Shown piece by piece: positions 56,792 through 64,000 of a stretch of DNA of 64,000 nt (position 1 is its first letter; each line of letters opens with the position of its first letter). The notes beneath the pieces are model-generated. The model did no database searches, was not told the DNA's origin, and worked only from the letters and a program-made list of their open reading frames with translations. Source of the stretch: Alistipes indistinctus YIT 12060. Lineage in GTDB: Bacteria; Bacteroidota; Bacteroidia; Bacteroidales; Rikenellaceae. The stretch covers positions 2,046,001-2,110,000 of the forward strand of contig NZ_CP102250.1 in assembly GCF_025144995.1 (NCBI RefSeq). The letters are read 5' to 3'. Position numbers and translations under genes: made by a program.

Positions 56792-57409
56792 ATGTCAGGA
56801 CTAATTGGAAAGAAAATCGGAATGACCTCGGTGTTCAACGAAGAGGGTAAGAACATTCCGTGCACGGTCATCGAGGCCGGTCCGTGTGTGGTTACGCAAG
56901 TGAAAACAGTCGAGAAGGATGGCTACTCGGCGGTTCAGATTGCCTATGACGACAAAGCGGAGAAAAACACGAACAAATGCCTGCTGGGCCACTTCAAGAA
57001 GGCCGGTGTCGCTCCCAAGCGCAAGATGGCCGAGTTCGGCAGCTTCGAAGGCGAGCTGAACCTGGGCGACGTGCTCACGGTAGACGTTTTCGAGGACAAC
57101 GACTGGGTCGACGTGACCGGTATTTCAAAGGGAAAAGGTTTCCAGGGCGTTGTGAAACGCCACGGCTTCGCCGGTGTCGGCGGCCAGACCCACGGCCAGC
57201 ACAACCGTCAGCGCAAACCCGGTTCGCTGGGTGCGTCGTCTTACCCCTCGCGCGTGTTCAAGGGCAAGCGCCTGCCGGGCCAGACGGGCGGCGACCAGGT
57301 CAAGGTGCTCAACCTGCGTATCCTCAAGAAGCTTCCCGAGAACAACCTGCTTCTGGTGAAAGGCTCCATTCCCGGCGCCAAAGGTTCATACTTATTAATC
57401 GAAGACTAA
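56792..57409 (+). CDS. rplC: 50S ribosomal protein L3
   Basis: Early assembly protein near the peptidyl-transferase centre. The 205-residue protein starts [15 protein letters not shown] at 56792; the frame extends to 56741 but without the L3 start. Conserved parts include [34 protein letters not shown] and the [15 protein letters not shown] segment. First gene of the rplC-rplF run. Confidence 0.98.
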   Translation: MSGLIGKKIGMTSVFNEEGKNIPCTVIEAGPCVVTQVKTVEKDGYSAVQIAYDDKAEKNTNKCLLGHFKKAGVAPKRKMAEFGSFEGELNLGDVLTVDVFEDNDWVDVTGISKGKGFQGVVKRHGFAGVGGQTHGQHNRQRKPGSLGASSYPSRVFKGKRLPGQTGGDQVKVLNLRILKKLPENNLLLVKGSIPGAKGSYLLIED

Positions 57410-57410
57410 G

Positions 57411-58040
57411 ATGGAAGTAGCAATTTATAATATTTCAGGCGCAGAGACCGGCAAGAAGGCCACCCTGAACGATGAGATTTTCGGTATCGAACCTAACAAC
57501 CATGCGATTTATCTCGATGTGAAGCAGTATCTGGCCAACAAACGCCAGGGCACGCACAAATCGAAGCAGCGTAATGAAGTGATGGGTTCGACCCGCAAGC
57601 TGAAGAAGCAGAAAGGTACCGGCGGCGCACGCAGCGGCAGCATTCTTTCTCCGTTGTTCCCGGGCGGCGGCCGCGTATTCGGTCCGGTTCCCCGCGACTA
57701 CAGCTTCAAGCTGAACAAGAAACTCAAGCAGCTCGCCCGTAAGAGCGCGCTGACCTACAAGGCCAAGGATAATGCGATTACCGTGGTGGAAGACTTCGCT
57801 ATGGAGGCTCCCAAAACCAAGGAGTTCATCGCCATTACCAAAAACCTCAAGCTCGACGGCAAGAAGATCCTGGTGGTGCTCCCCGAGACCAACCCGGTAG
57901 TCTCCCTGTCCGCACGCAACCTTCAGAACGTGAAGGTGATTCCGGCTTCGAACCTGAACACTTACGACGTGATGAACGCAGCGGGCATCGTGCTGGCCGA
58001 GACTTCGGTAGAGGCCGTTAACCAAATGTTCGGATTGTAA
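57411..58040 (+). CDS. rplD: 50S ribosomal protein L4
   Basis: Tunnel-wall protein, an operon autoregulator in many bacteria. The 209-residue protein has the extended loop [20 protein letters not shown] and [20 protein letters not shown]. It begins one base after rplC ends. The loop region is also where macrolide-resistance changes occur; none can be judged here. Confidence 0.98.
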   Translation: MEVAIYNISGAETGKKATLNDEIFGIEPNNHAIYLDVKQYLANKRQGTHKSKQRNEVMGSTRKLKKQKGTGGARSGSILSPLFPGGGRVFGPVPRDYSFKLNKKLKQLARKSALTYKAKDNAITVVEDFAMEAPKTKEFIAITKNLKLDGKKILVVLPETNPVVSLSARNLQNVKVIPASNLNTYDVMNAAGIVLAETSVEAVNQMFGL

Positions 58041-58053
58041 TCATTCAAGAGAA

Positions 58054-58344
58054 ATGGATATTTTAATTAAGCCAATTTTAACCGAGAGAATGACGGCTCA
58101 GGGCGATAAGCTGAACCGTTACGGTTTCATCGTGGATCCGAGGGCCAATAAGCTGGAAATCAAGGCGGCCGTCGAAGCGATGTACGGGGTGGTCGTGACC
58201 GAGGTCAACACCGCCAACTACATGGGCAAGGCCAAAAGCCGCTACACGCGCGCCGGTCTGCTGAGCGGCCGTGCGAACAACTTCAAGAAGGCGTTCGTAA
58301 CGCTCAAGGACGGCGACAAGATTGATTTTTACAGTAATATCTAA
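58054..58344 (+). CDS. rplW: 50S ribosomal protein L23
   Basis: Protein at the exit of the peptide tunnel that docks SRP and trigger factor. The 96-residue protein has the typical [12 protein letters not shown] start and the [21 protein letters not shown] basic segment. It follows rplD by 13 bases. Confidence 0.98.
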   Translation: MDILIKPILTERMTAQGDKLNRYGFIVDPRANKLEIKAAVEAMYGVVVTEVNTANYMGKAKSRYTRAGLLSGRANNFKKAFVTLKDGDKIDFYSNI

Positions 58345-58349
58345 GAGAG

Positions 58350-59174
58350 ATGGCAGTAAGAAAATTCAAACCCATGACCCCGGGTACCCGCCACAAAGTG
58401 ATCGGTACCTTCGACGATATTACTTCGTCCACACCCGAGAAGTCGCTGTTGGCTCCGCTGAAGAACTCCGGCGGCCGTAACAACAGCGGTAAGATGACCG
58501 TCCGTTACATCGGCGGCGGCCACAAGAAGATGTACCGCGTCATCGACTTCAAACGCGATAAGGATACCATGGCCGCTACGGTCAAGACCATCGAATACGA
58601 CCCGAACCGTTCGGCACGCATCGCGTTGCTGGCTTACCCCGACGGCGAGAAGCGCTATATGCTGGCTCCCAACGGGCTGAAGGTCGGCCAAGTAGTCTCT
58701 ACGGGCGCCGGTGCGGCTCCCGAAGTGGGCAACACGCTGTTCCTCGCGGACATTCCGCTGGGTACGGTGGTACACAACATTGAACTCTACCCCGGCCAGG
58801 GCGCCGCGATGGCGCGCAGTGCCGGTACCTACGCACAGCTTCTGGCTCGTGAAGGTAAATTCGCTATTATCAAACTTCCTTCGGGCGAGACTCGCATGGT
58901 ACTCGTTACCTGCCGCGCTACGATCGGAGCCGTGTCGAACCCCGACCACAGCCTCGAATCGCACGGTAAGGCCGGCCGCCGCCGCTGGCTGGGCCGCCGT
59001 CCGCGCAACCGCGGTGTGACGATGAACCCGGTGGATCACCCGATGGGTGGTGGTGAAGGACGCAGCTCGGGAGGCCATCCCCGCTCGCGCAAAGGTCTTC
59101 TGGCCAAGGGCTACAAAACCCGGAACCCGAAGAAAACCACTTCTAAGTTCATTGTATCAGGAAGGAAAAAATAA
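58350..59174 (+). CDS. rplB: 50S ribosomal protein L2
   Basis: Essential for subunit association and peptidyl transfer. The 274-residue protein has the RNA-binding [19 protein letters not shown] and the C-terminal [20 protein letters not shown] with the conserved His. It starts five bases after rplW. Confidence 0.99.
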   Translation: MAVRKFKPMTPGTRHKVIGTFDDITSSTPEKSLLAPLKNSGGRNNSGKMTVRYIGGGHKKMYRVIDFKRDKDTMAATVKTIEYDPNRSARIALLAYPDGEKRYMLAPNGLKVGQVVSTGAGAAPEVGNTLFLADIPLGTVVHNIELYPGQGAAMARSAGTYAQLLAREGKFAIIKLPSGETRMVLVTCRATIGAVSNPDHSLESHGKAGRRRWLGRRPRNRGVTMNPVDHPMGGGEGRSSGGHPRSRKGLLAKGYKTRNPKKTTSKFIVSGRKK

Positions 59175-59192
59175 ATTTAAAATAGTAGCGTA

Positions 59193-59462
59193 ATGAGCCG
59201 TTCATTAAAAAAAGGACCGTATATCGAACCCAAGTTGGAGTCGCGGGTGATCGCGCAGAACGAGGGGGGGAAGAAGAGCGTCATCAAGACGTGGTCGCGT
59301 GCGAGCATGATCTCGCCCGATTTCGTCGGCCAGACGATCGCCGTCCACAACGGGAACAAGTTTATCCCGGTCTATGTAACAGAGAACATGGTGGGTCACA
59401 AGCTGGGCGAATTCGCCCCGACTCGTACCTTCCGTGGCCATTCAGGTAACAAGAAAAAATAG
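59193..59462 (+). CDS. rpsS: 30S ribosomal protein S19
   Basis: Small-subunit head protein contacting the A site. The 89-residue protein has [38 protein letters not shown] and [17 protein letters not shown], all standard. It lies 18 bases after rplB. Confidence 0.99.
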   Translation: MSRSLKKGPYIEPKLESRVIAQNEGGKKSVIKTWSRASMISPDFVGQTIAVHNGNKFIPVYVTENMVGHKLGEFAPTRTFRGHSGNKKK

Positions 59463-59471
59463 TAGGTAAAG

Positions 59472-59909
59472 ATGGGTTCAAGAAAACACATAATGGCCGA
59501 ACAGTACAAAGCCGAAAAGAAGCAGAAGGCGATCGCGATCCTGAACGATTGTCCTACCTCGCCTCTGAAGATGCGCATCGTGGCCGACACGATCCGCGGC
59601 GTTGAGATCAACCGGGCTTTGGGTATGCTTCGCTTCAGCAAGAAGGCGGCCTCGATCAAATTGGAAAAACTGCTTCGTTCGGCCATCGCCAACTGGGAGC
59701 AGAAGAACGAGGGTCAGCGCCTCGAGGACAACAAGCTCTGCGTAAGCGAGATTTTTGTCAACGGCGGCACGATGCTCAAACGTATCCAGGCTGCGCCCCA
59801 GGGTCGCGCCCACCGCATCCGCAAGCGCTCGAACAGCGTGACGATCGTGGTGGACAAAATGGTAGTTAAAGAAGATAAAAAAAGCAAAGCAGATGGGACA
59901 GAAAGTTAA
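59472..59909 (+). CDS. rplV: 50S ribosomal protein L22
   Basis: Tunnel protein. The 145-residue sequence has [22 protein letters not shown] and the loop [24 protein letters not shown]. Its last 17 bases overlap rpsC, so the stop of rplV lies inside the rpsC start region and translation is probably coupled. Confidence 0.98.
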   Translation: MGSRKHIMAEQYKAEKKQKAIAILNDCPTSPLKMRIVADTIRGVEINRALGMLRFSKKAASIKLEKLLRSAIANWEQKNEGQRLEDNKLCVSEIFVNGGTMLKRIQAAPQGRAHRIRKRSNSVTIVVDKMVVKEDKKSKADGTES

Positions 59910-60660
59910 TCCGATAGCAAACAGACTCGGTATCGTACGCGGTTGGGATTCCAACTGGTACGGCGGCAAGGATTTTTCGAGCAAGCTGGTCGAAGACTCC
60001 AAGATTCGTAAATACCTGGGCGCCCGTCTGGCCAAAGCAAGCATCTCGAAGATCATCATCGAGCGTACGCTGAAACTGGTGACCGTCACCATCTCGACGG
60101 CCCGTCCCGGCATCATCATCGGCAAAGGCGGCCAGGAGGTCGACAAGCTGAAGGAAGAGCTGCGCAAACTCACCGGCAAGGAGGTTCAGATCAATATCTT
60201 CGAGGTAAAACGTCCCGAACTGGACGCCGTGATCGTCGGCAACAACATCGCCCGCCAGCTCGAAGGCCGTATCTCTTACCGCCGCGCCGTGAAGACCGCC
60301 ATCGCTTCGACGATGCGCATGGGCGCCGAAGGCGTGAAGATCCAGATCTCGGGCCGCGTGGGCGGCGCCGAAATGGCCCGCAGCGAGACCTTCAAAGAGG
60401 GCCGTATTCCGCTGCACACGTTCCGCGCCGACATCGACTACGCGCTGTGCGAGGCACTCACGAAGGTGGGTATCCTCGGCGTGAAAGTGTGGATTTGCAA
60501 CGGTGAGGTATATGCCAAACGCGACCTGTTCGAAATCACCGGCGCTGCGCCTTCTCAGGGCGGTGACCGCGGAGGTTTCCGCGGTGAACGTGGCGATCGC
60601 GGCGACCGTCGCGGCCGTGGCGACCGTCGCGGCGGCAGGGACAGAAAATCGAATAAGTAG
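59893..60660 (+). CDS. rpsC: 30S ribosomal protein S3 with Gly/Arg/Asp-rich tail
   Basis: mRNA-entry-tunnel protein with a KH domain ([20 protein letters not shown]) and the C-terminal [16 protein letters not shown] domain. The 255-residue protein ends in about 35 residues of Gly/Arg/Asp repeats ([20 protein letters not shown] onward). This basic, acidic-mixed tail is longer than the usual S3 end and looks disordered. Confidence 0.98.
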   Translation: MGQKVNPIANRLGIVRGWDSNWYGGKDFSSKLVEDSKIRKYLGARLAKASISKIIIERTLKLVTVTISTARPGIIIGKGGQEVDKLKEELRKLTGKEVQINIFEVKRPELDAVIVGNNIARQLEGRISYRRAVKTAIASTMRMGAEGVKIQISGRVGGAEMARSETFKEGRIPLHTFRADIDYALCEALTKVGILGVKVWICNGEVYAKRDLFEITGAAPSQGGDRGGFRGERGDRGDRRGRGDRRGGRDRKSNK

Positions 60661-60682
60661 GACTTCTTAAAGCGATACAACA

Positions 60683-61111
60683 ATGTTACAGCCAAAAAGA
60701 ACGAAATTCAGAAGGATGCAGAAGGGGCGCATGAAAGGCAACGCCCAGCGCGGAGCCCAGCTTGCGTTCGGTTCCTTCGGCATCAAGGCTATGGAGTCCA
60801 CCTGGATTACCGGCCGTCAGATCGAGGCCGCACGTCAGGCTATCGTGCGCTATATGAAACGTGAAGGTCAGCTTTGGATCCGGATCTTCCCGGACAAGCC
60901 GATCACGAAGAAACCCGCTGAGGTGCGTATGGGTAAAGGTAAGGGTGCTCCCGAAGGATTCGTGGCCCCCGTTACCCCCGGCCGCATCCTCTTCGAAGCC
61001 GAAGGCGTGCCCCTGGCCATTGCGCAGGAAGCGCTCCGCCTGGGTGCCCAGAAGCTTCCGATTACCACCAAGTTCATTGTGAGACGAGACTATACCGAAA
61101 CATCAATCTAA
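60683..61111 (+). CDS. rplP: 50S ribosomal protein L16
   Basis: Helps form the A-site of the large subunit. The 142-residue protein starts [20 protein letters not shown] and has [24 protein letters not shown], the universally conserved core. It lies 22 bases after rpsC. Confidence 0.99.
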   Translation: MLQPKRTKFRRMQKGRMKGNAQRGAQLAFGSFGIKAMESTWITGRQIEAARQAIVRYMKREGQLWIRIFPDKPITKKPAEVRMGKGKGAPEGFVAPVTPGRILFEAEGVPLAIAQEALRLGAQKLPITTKFIVRRDYTETSI

Positions 61112-61118
61112 GAGAGAC

Positions 61119-61316
61119 ATGAAAACTTCAGAAATCAGAGAACTTTCCGCAGCGGAACTCGCAGAGCGGATCGAGGCAGAGAAGGCCAACCTTCTTCGCA
61201 TGAAGGTCAACCATGCCGTCTCACCGGTAGAGAATCCCACCCTGATCAGAAAGGCCCGCAGGGATATCGCTCGCATGCTGACGATTCTGGGCCAGAAAGA
61301 AACTGTAAAAGCGTAA
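61119..61316 (+). CDS. rpmC: 50S ribosomal protein L29
   Basis: Small two-helix protein at the tunnel exit, here 65 residues (MKTSEIRELSAAELAERIEA). It fits between rplP and rpsQ with gaps of six to seven bases, as in the normal spc-S10 order. Confidence 0.97.
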   Translation: MKTSEIRELSAAELAERIEAEKANLLRMKVNHAVSPVENPTLIRKARRDIARMLTILGQKETVKA

Positions 61317-61322
61317 TTACCC

Positions 61323-61577
61323 ATGGAAAGAAATCTCAGAAAAGAAAGAATCGGGGTGGTTGTCAGCAACAAGATGGATAAATCCATTACGGTTGCCATC
61401 AAGCGTAAGGAGAAACATCCGATCTACGGCAAGTTCGTGAACAAGACCAAGAAATTTGTCGCACACGACGACGCCAACAGCTGCAACGCAGGGGATACGG
61501 TCCGCATCGCCGAGACCCGCCCCCTGAGCAAGACCAAGCGTTGGAGATTAGTAGAAATCATTGAAAGAGCGAAGTAA
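61323..61577 (+). CDS. rpsQ: 30S ribosomal protein S17
   Basis: Early-binding 16S rRNA protein of 84 residues, with [19 protein letters not shown] and the [15 protein letters not shown] end. It starts six bases after rpmC. Confidence 0.98.
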   Translation: MERNLRKERIGVVVSNKMDKSITVAIKRKEKHPIYGKFVNKTKKFVAHDDANSCNAGDTVRIAETRPLSKTKRWRLVEIIERAK

Positions 61578-61580
61578 GCC

Positions 61581-61946
61581 ATGATACAACAAGAAAGCAG
61601 ACTGTCAGTAGCCGACAACAGCGGGGCCAAAGAGGTTCTCTGTATCCGCGTACTGGGTGGCACGGGCAAGCGCTATGCCACCATCGGCGATAAAATTGTG
61701 GTGACCGTGAAGAGCGCCACCCCGTCGGGCGACGTTAAGAAGGGTACCGTTTCGAAGGCCGTGGTGGTACGTACCGCCAAGGAGATCCGCCGCACGAACG
61801 GCTCGTACATCCGTTTCGACGACAACGCCGTGGTGCTTCTCAACAACCAGGGCGAGATGCGCGGCACGCGTATCTTCGGGCCGGTAGCCCGCGAGCTGCG
61901 CGACTCGTACATGAAGATCATCTCATTGGCGCCGGAAGTATTGTAA
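61581..61946 (+). CDS. rplN: 50S ribosomal protein L14
   Basis: Subunit-interface protein of 121 residues, with the standard [20 protein letters not shown] start, [16 protein letters not shown] and [27 protein letters not shown]. It starts three bases after rpsQ. Confidence 0.99.
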   Translation: MIQQESRLSVADNSGAKEVLCIRVLGGTGKRYATIGDKIVVTVKSATPSGDVKKGTVSKAVVVRTAKEIRRTNGSYIRFDDNAVVLLNNQGEMRGTRIFGPVARELRDSYMKIISLAPEVL

Positions 61947-61964
61947 TCTTAAACAGGTTAAAAG

Positions 61965-62288
61965 ATGTCAGTTAAATTACATATCAAAAAAGGGGACACG
62001 GTAATCGTGAACGCCGGCGACAGCAAGGGCCAGACGGGCAAAGTGCTCAAGGTCCTGGTCGAAAAGGAGCGTGCGATCGTCGAAGGCGTGAACATGGTGT
62101 CTAAACACACCAAGCCCAACGCGAAGAATCCCCAGGGTGGTATCGTGAAGCAGGAGGCCTCGATCCACATCTCGAACCTGCAGCCTGTAGACGCGAAAAG
62201 CGGCAAGGCGACCCGTGTGGGCCGCAAGGAGGGTGCAGACGGCAAATTAGTACGTTATTCAAAAAAGTCAGGGGAGGAGATTAAATAA
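61965..62288 (+). CDS. rplX: 50S ribosomal protein L24
   Basis: Assembly initiator of the large subunit, 107 residues, with the KOW motif [23 protein letters not shown] and [11 protein letters not shown]. Its stop shares one base with the rplE start (TAATG), coupling the two. Confidence 0.98.
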   Translation: MSVKLHIKKGDTVIVNAGDSKGQTGKVLKVLVEKERAIVEGVNMVSKHTKPNAKNPQGGIVKQEASIHISNLQPVDAKSGKATRVGRKEGADGKLVRYSKKSGEEIK

Positions 62289-62848
62289 TGGCTTACGTTC
62301 CTACGCTTAAGAAAATGTACAAGGAGCAGGTAGTCCCGGCCCTTGTCAAGGAATTCAACTACAGCAGCGTGATGCAGGTCCCCGTCCTCGAGAAGATCGT
62401 GATCAACCAGGGTCTGGGCCAGGCCATCGGCGACAAGAAGATTCTGGAGACCGCCATCGAAGAGCTGACGAAGATCACCGGCCAGAGGGCTGTGACCACC
62501 CGTTCTAAGAAGGATATCTCGAACTTCAAACTCCGCAAGGGGATGCCGATCGGCGCCCGCGTGACGCTCCGCCAGAACAAGATGTACGAGTTCCTCGAAA
62601 GGCTCGTTGCCGTTGCCCTGCCGCGTATCCGCGACTTCAAGGGGATCAACGACAAGTTCGACGGCCAGGGCAACTACACCCTGGGCATTACCGAGCAGAT
62701 CATCTTCCCGGAGATCGACATCGACAAGATCAACAAGATCCTGGGTATGGAGATCACTTTCGTGACTACGGCCAAAACTGACGAAGAGGCCTACGCGCTT
62801 CTCAAGCAGTTCGGCTTACCGTTTAAAAACGCAAAAAAGAACGCATAA
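62288..62848 (+). CDS. rplE: 50S ribosomal protein L5
   Basis: 5S-rRNA-binding protein of 186 residues, with [45 protein letters not shown] and the [21 protein letters not shown] segment. It overlaps the previous stop by one base. Confidence 0.99.
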   Translation: MAYVPTLKKMYKEQVVPALVKEFNYSSVMQVPVLEKIVINQGLGQAIGDKKILETAIEELTKITGQRAVTTRSKKDISNFKLRKGMPIGARVTLRQNKMYEFLERLVAVALPRIRDFKGINDKFDGQGNYTLGITEQIIFPEIDIDKINKILGMEITFVTTAKTDEEAYALLKQFGLPFKNAKKNA

Positions 62849-62851
62849 GAC

Positions 62852-63121
62852 ATGGCAAAAGAATCGATGAAGGCCCGTGAGGTGAAACGCCTCAAGCTGG
62901 TGGAACGCTACGCTGCCAAACGCGCCGCTCTGAAAGAAGCCGGCGACCAGGAAGGTCTGGCCAAGCTGCCGCGCAACTCGAACCCGATCCGCCTGCACAA
63001 CCGCTGCAAGCTGACGGGCCGTCCGAAAGGATACATGCGCCAGTTCGGCATCAGCCGTATCCAGTTCCGCGAAATGGCTTCGCAGGGACTGATCCCGGGC
63101 GTGAAGAAAGCCAGCTGGTAG
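62852..63121 (+). CDS. rpsN: 30S ribosomal protein S14 (zinc-free type)
   Basis: Small-subunit head protein of 89 residues, of the longer form without the CXXC zinc motif (the only Cys lies in [20 protein letters not shown]). Three bases after rplE. The next gap, before rpsH, is 296 bases long and structured. Confidence 0.98.
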   Translation: MAKESMKAREVKRLKLVERYAAKRAALKEAGDQEGLAKLPRNSNPIRLHNRCKLTGRPKGYMRQFGISRIQFREMASQGLIPGVKKASW

Positions 63122-63417
63122 CCTGCGGGGCGCCATGTGCCGCGAGGCCCGGGCGCCGGAGGACGAAGGGTGTGCCGCCGCCGGACGAAAACCGGACCGG
63201 GCGGTTTCCCGGAAGCCTTTTGACGGTACGATTTTTTTTTCTTACCTTTACCGCCTGATTTTTACGGATCTGCCGCGGAGGGGGGACACCCCCTGCCGCG
63301 TCGTCCCGTAAAACAAGTCCGGAGTTTGTCTCCGGGGACGCAACGAATTCAACCCGAAGGCCGGGCGCTTTGCCCGCAAAGTGCTGAAGGCCGGTATTAA
63401 TTTTATTTTAAAACACA
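63122..63417 (+). other. Structured leader with internal promoter before rpsH
   Basis: A 296-base gap inside the spc gene run. After the promoter at 63219-63250 come three hairpins: 63274-63300 (11 pairs, one bulged G295), 63317-63339 (CCGGAG/CTCCGG with a bulge and GT/AC outside) and CGGGC/GCCCG at 63362-63376. They fill the presumed 5' leader of rpsH. This is a candidate control site for a ribosomal protein such as S8, inferred from position. Confidence 0.6.
63219..63250 (+). promoter_or_regulatory. Internal promoter upstream of rpsH
   Basis: TTTG (63219-63222), 20 bases including a T run, then TACCTTTA (63243-63250), matching TAnnTTTG at seven of eight places. The spacing is right for a Bacteroidetes promoter. 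It would start transcription about 160 bases before the rpsH ATG. Confidence 0.6.
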
Positions 63418-63816
63418 ATGACTGATCCTATTGCGGATTTCCTGACGCGAGTCAGGAACGCGGTGAAAGCCAACCACAAGGTGGTTGAAGCTCCCGCATC
63501 GAAACTGAAGCTCGAGATCACCCGTGTTCTCTTCGAACAGGGTTACATCCTGGCCTACAAGGAGGATACGAACGAGCAGGGTAAGCCGGTCATCAAGATC
63601 GCGCTGAAGTACCACCCCGAAACCAAGACCAACGCCATCAAGGGCCTCAAACGTGTGAGCCGTCCGGGTCTGCGCCGCTATTGCAGCGCCGCCGATATGC
63701 CGCGCGTACTGAACGGTCTGGGTATCGCCGTGGTTTCCACCTCTAAGGGTATTATGACCGACAAGAAGGCCCGCCAGGAAAATGTGGGCGGCGAGGTGAT
63801 GTGCTATGTTTATTAA
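63418..63816 (+). CDS. rpsH: 30S ribosomal protein S8
   Basis: 16S-rRNA-binding protein of 132 residues and, in E. coli, a translational repressor of the spc operon. It has [61 protein letters not shown] and the GGEVMCYVY end. It lies after the long structured gap described separately. Confidence 0.99.
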   Translation: MTDPIADFLTRVRNAVKANHKVVEAPASKLKLEITRVLFEQGYILAYKEDTNEQGKPVIKIALKYHPETKTNAIKGLKRVSRPGLRRYCSAADMPRVLNGLGIAVVSTSKGIMTDKKARQENVGGEVMCYVY

Positions 63817-63837
63817 TGTTTTTTTAAGACAAGAATC

Positions 63838-64000
63838 ATGTCAAGAATTGGAAAATTACCTGTAAACCTGCCCGCCGGGGTGACCGTCACGGTTAGTCCC
63901 GACAACGTGGTAAGCGTGAAAGGACCTCTCGGGACGCTGAGCCAGAAGGTGGACTCGGATATTACCGTCACCGTCGAGGGAAATGAGGTGCACGTCACCC
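63838..64000 (+). CDS. rplF: 50S ribosomal protein L6, N-terminal part
   Basis: Large-subunit protein cut by the right edge. The visible 54 codons read [20 protein letters not shown] and then [14 protein letters not shown], a standard L6 opening. It starts 21 bases after rpsH. Confidence 0.97.
   Translation, partial: MSRIGKLPVNLPAGVTVTVSPDNVVSVKGPLGTLSQKVDSDITVTVEGNEVHVT

Overview
The window looks like a chromosome segment of a gut Bacteroidetes, most likely an Alistipes/Rikenellaceae-type organism. The clues are fairly high GC in housekeeping genes, promoters of the Bacteroidetes type (TTTG, about 19-20 bases, then TAnnTTTG), SGNH/MBOAT and PorT-like envelope genes, LytTR and ECF regulators, and a str-S10-spc ribosomal order. 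The genus is inference; no rRNA or tRNA is present to confirm it.

Layout. (1) About 1-13,320, plus strand: a surface polysaccharide (capsule/O-antigen) locus. It holds a DegT-type sugar aminotransferase cut by the window edge, a broken GT2 gene, a GT92-like glycosyltransferase, a Wzx-type flippase, GT-B glycosyltransferases, a hexapeptide acetyltransferase, a WbsX/GH99-like protein, an EpsG-like polymerase, a GT2 enzyme, then UDP-glucose dehydrogenase and UDP-glucuronate decarboxylase. The last two supply UDP-glucuronate and UDP-xylose. Most junctions are ATGA overlaps, as in one translationally coupled operon. (2) About 13,420-20,550, minus strand: an integrated element with a tyrosine integrase, an unknown 291-residue cargo gene, a DUF3853-like gene, a winged-helix-like gene, a D5/P4-type primase-helicase, a DUF6371/Toprim-like protein and a decayed HTH gene with one nonsense codon. 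A 23-base inverted repeat with TACAT iterations lies between the two replication genes and is a candidate replication origin. (3) About 21,100-23,080, plus strand: a tandemly duplicated 1.03 kb unit. Each copy encodes a serine-recombinase-like protein of 235 residues that appears to have lost every catalytic residue but keeps the linker and HTH.

(4) About 23,180-44,460, minus strand: GH39 glycosidase; isoprenylcysteine-methyltransferase-like protein with PAP2 phosphatase; PHP phosphoesterase; two SGNH proteins with an MBOAT acyltransferase (a probable O-acetylation system); citrate synthase and isocitrate dehydrogenase; a lipoprotein; deoC; a PorT-like outer-membrane protein; an ECF sigma factor with a candidate anti-sigma partner; birA; a Na/Pi cotransporter. 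(5) About 44,900-52,800: dapD divergent from a prolyl oligopeptidase lipoprotein, a membrane LiaF-LytTR fusion regulator, and two related esterases flanking a small membrane protein.

(6) 53,070 to the end, plus strand: rpsL-rpsG-fusA-rpsJ, then rplC through rplF (cut by the edge). A textbook promoter precedes rpsL. Two long structured gaps interrupt the run, one before rplC and one before rpsH; the second also has a near-consensus promoter. Best candidates for undescribed biology are the duplicated catalytically dead recombinase pair, the repeat-flanked putative origin of the element with its unknown cargo gene, and the structured rpsH leader.
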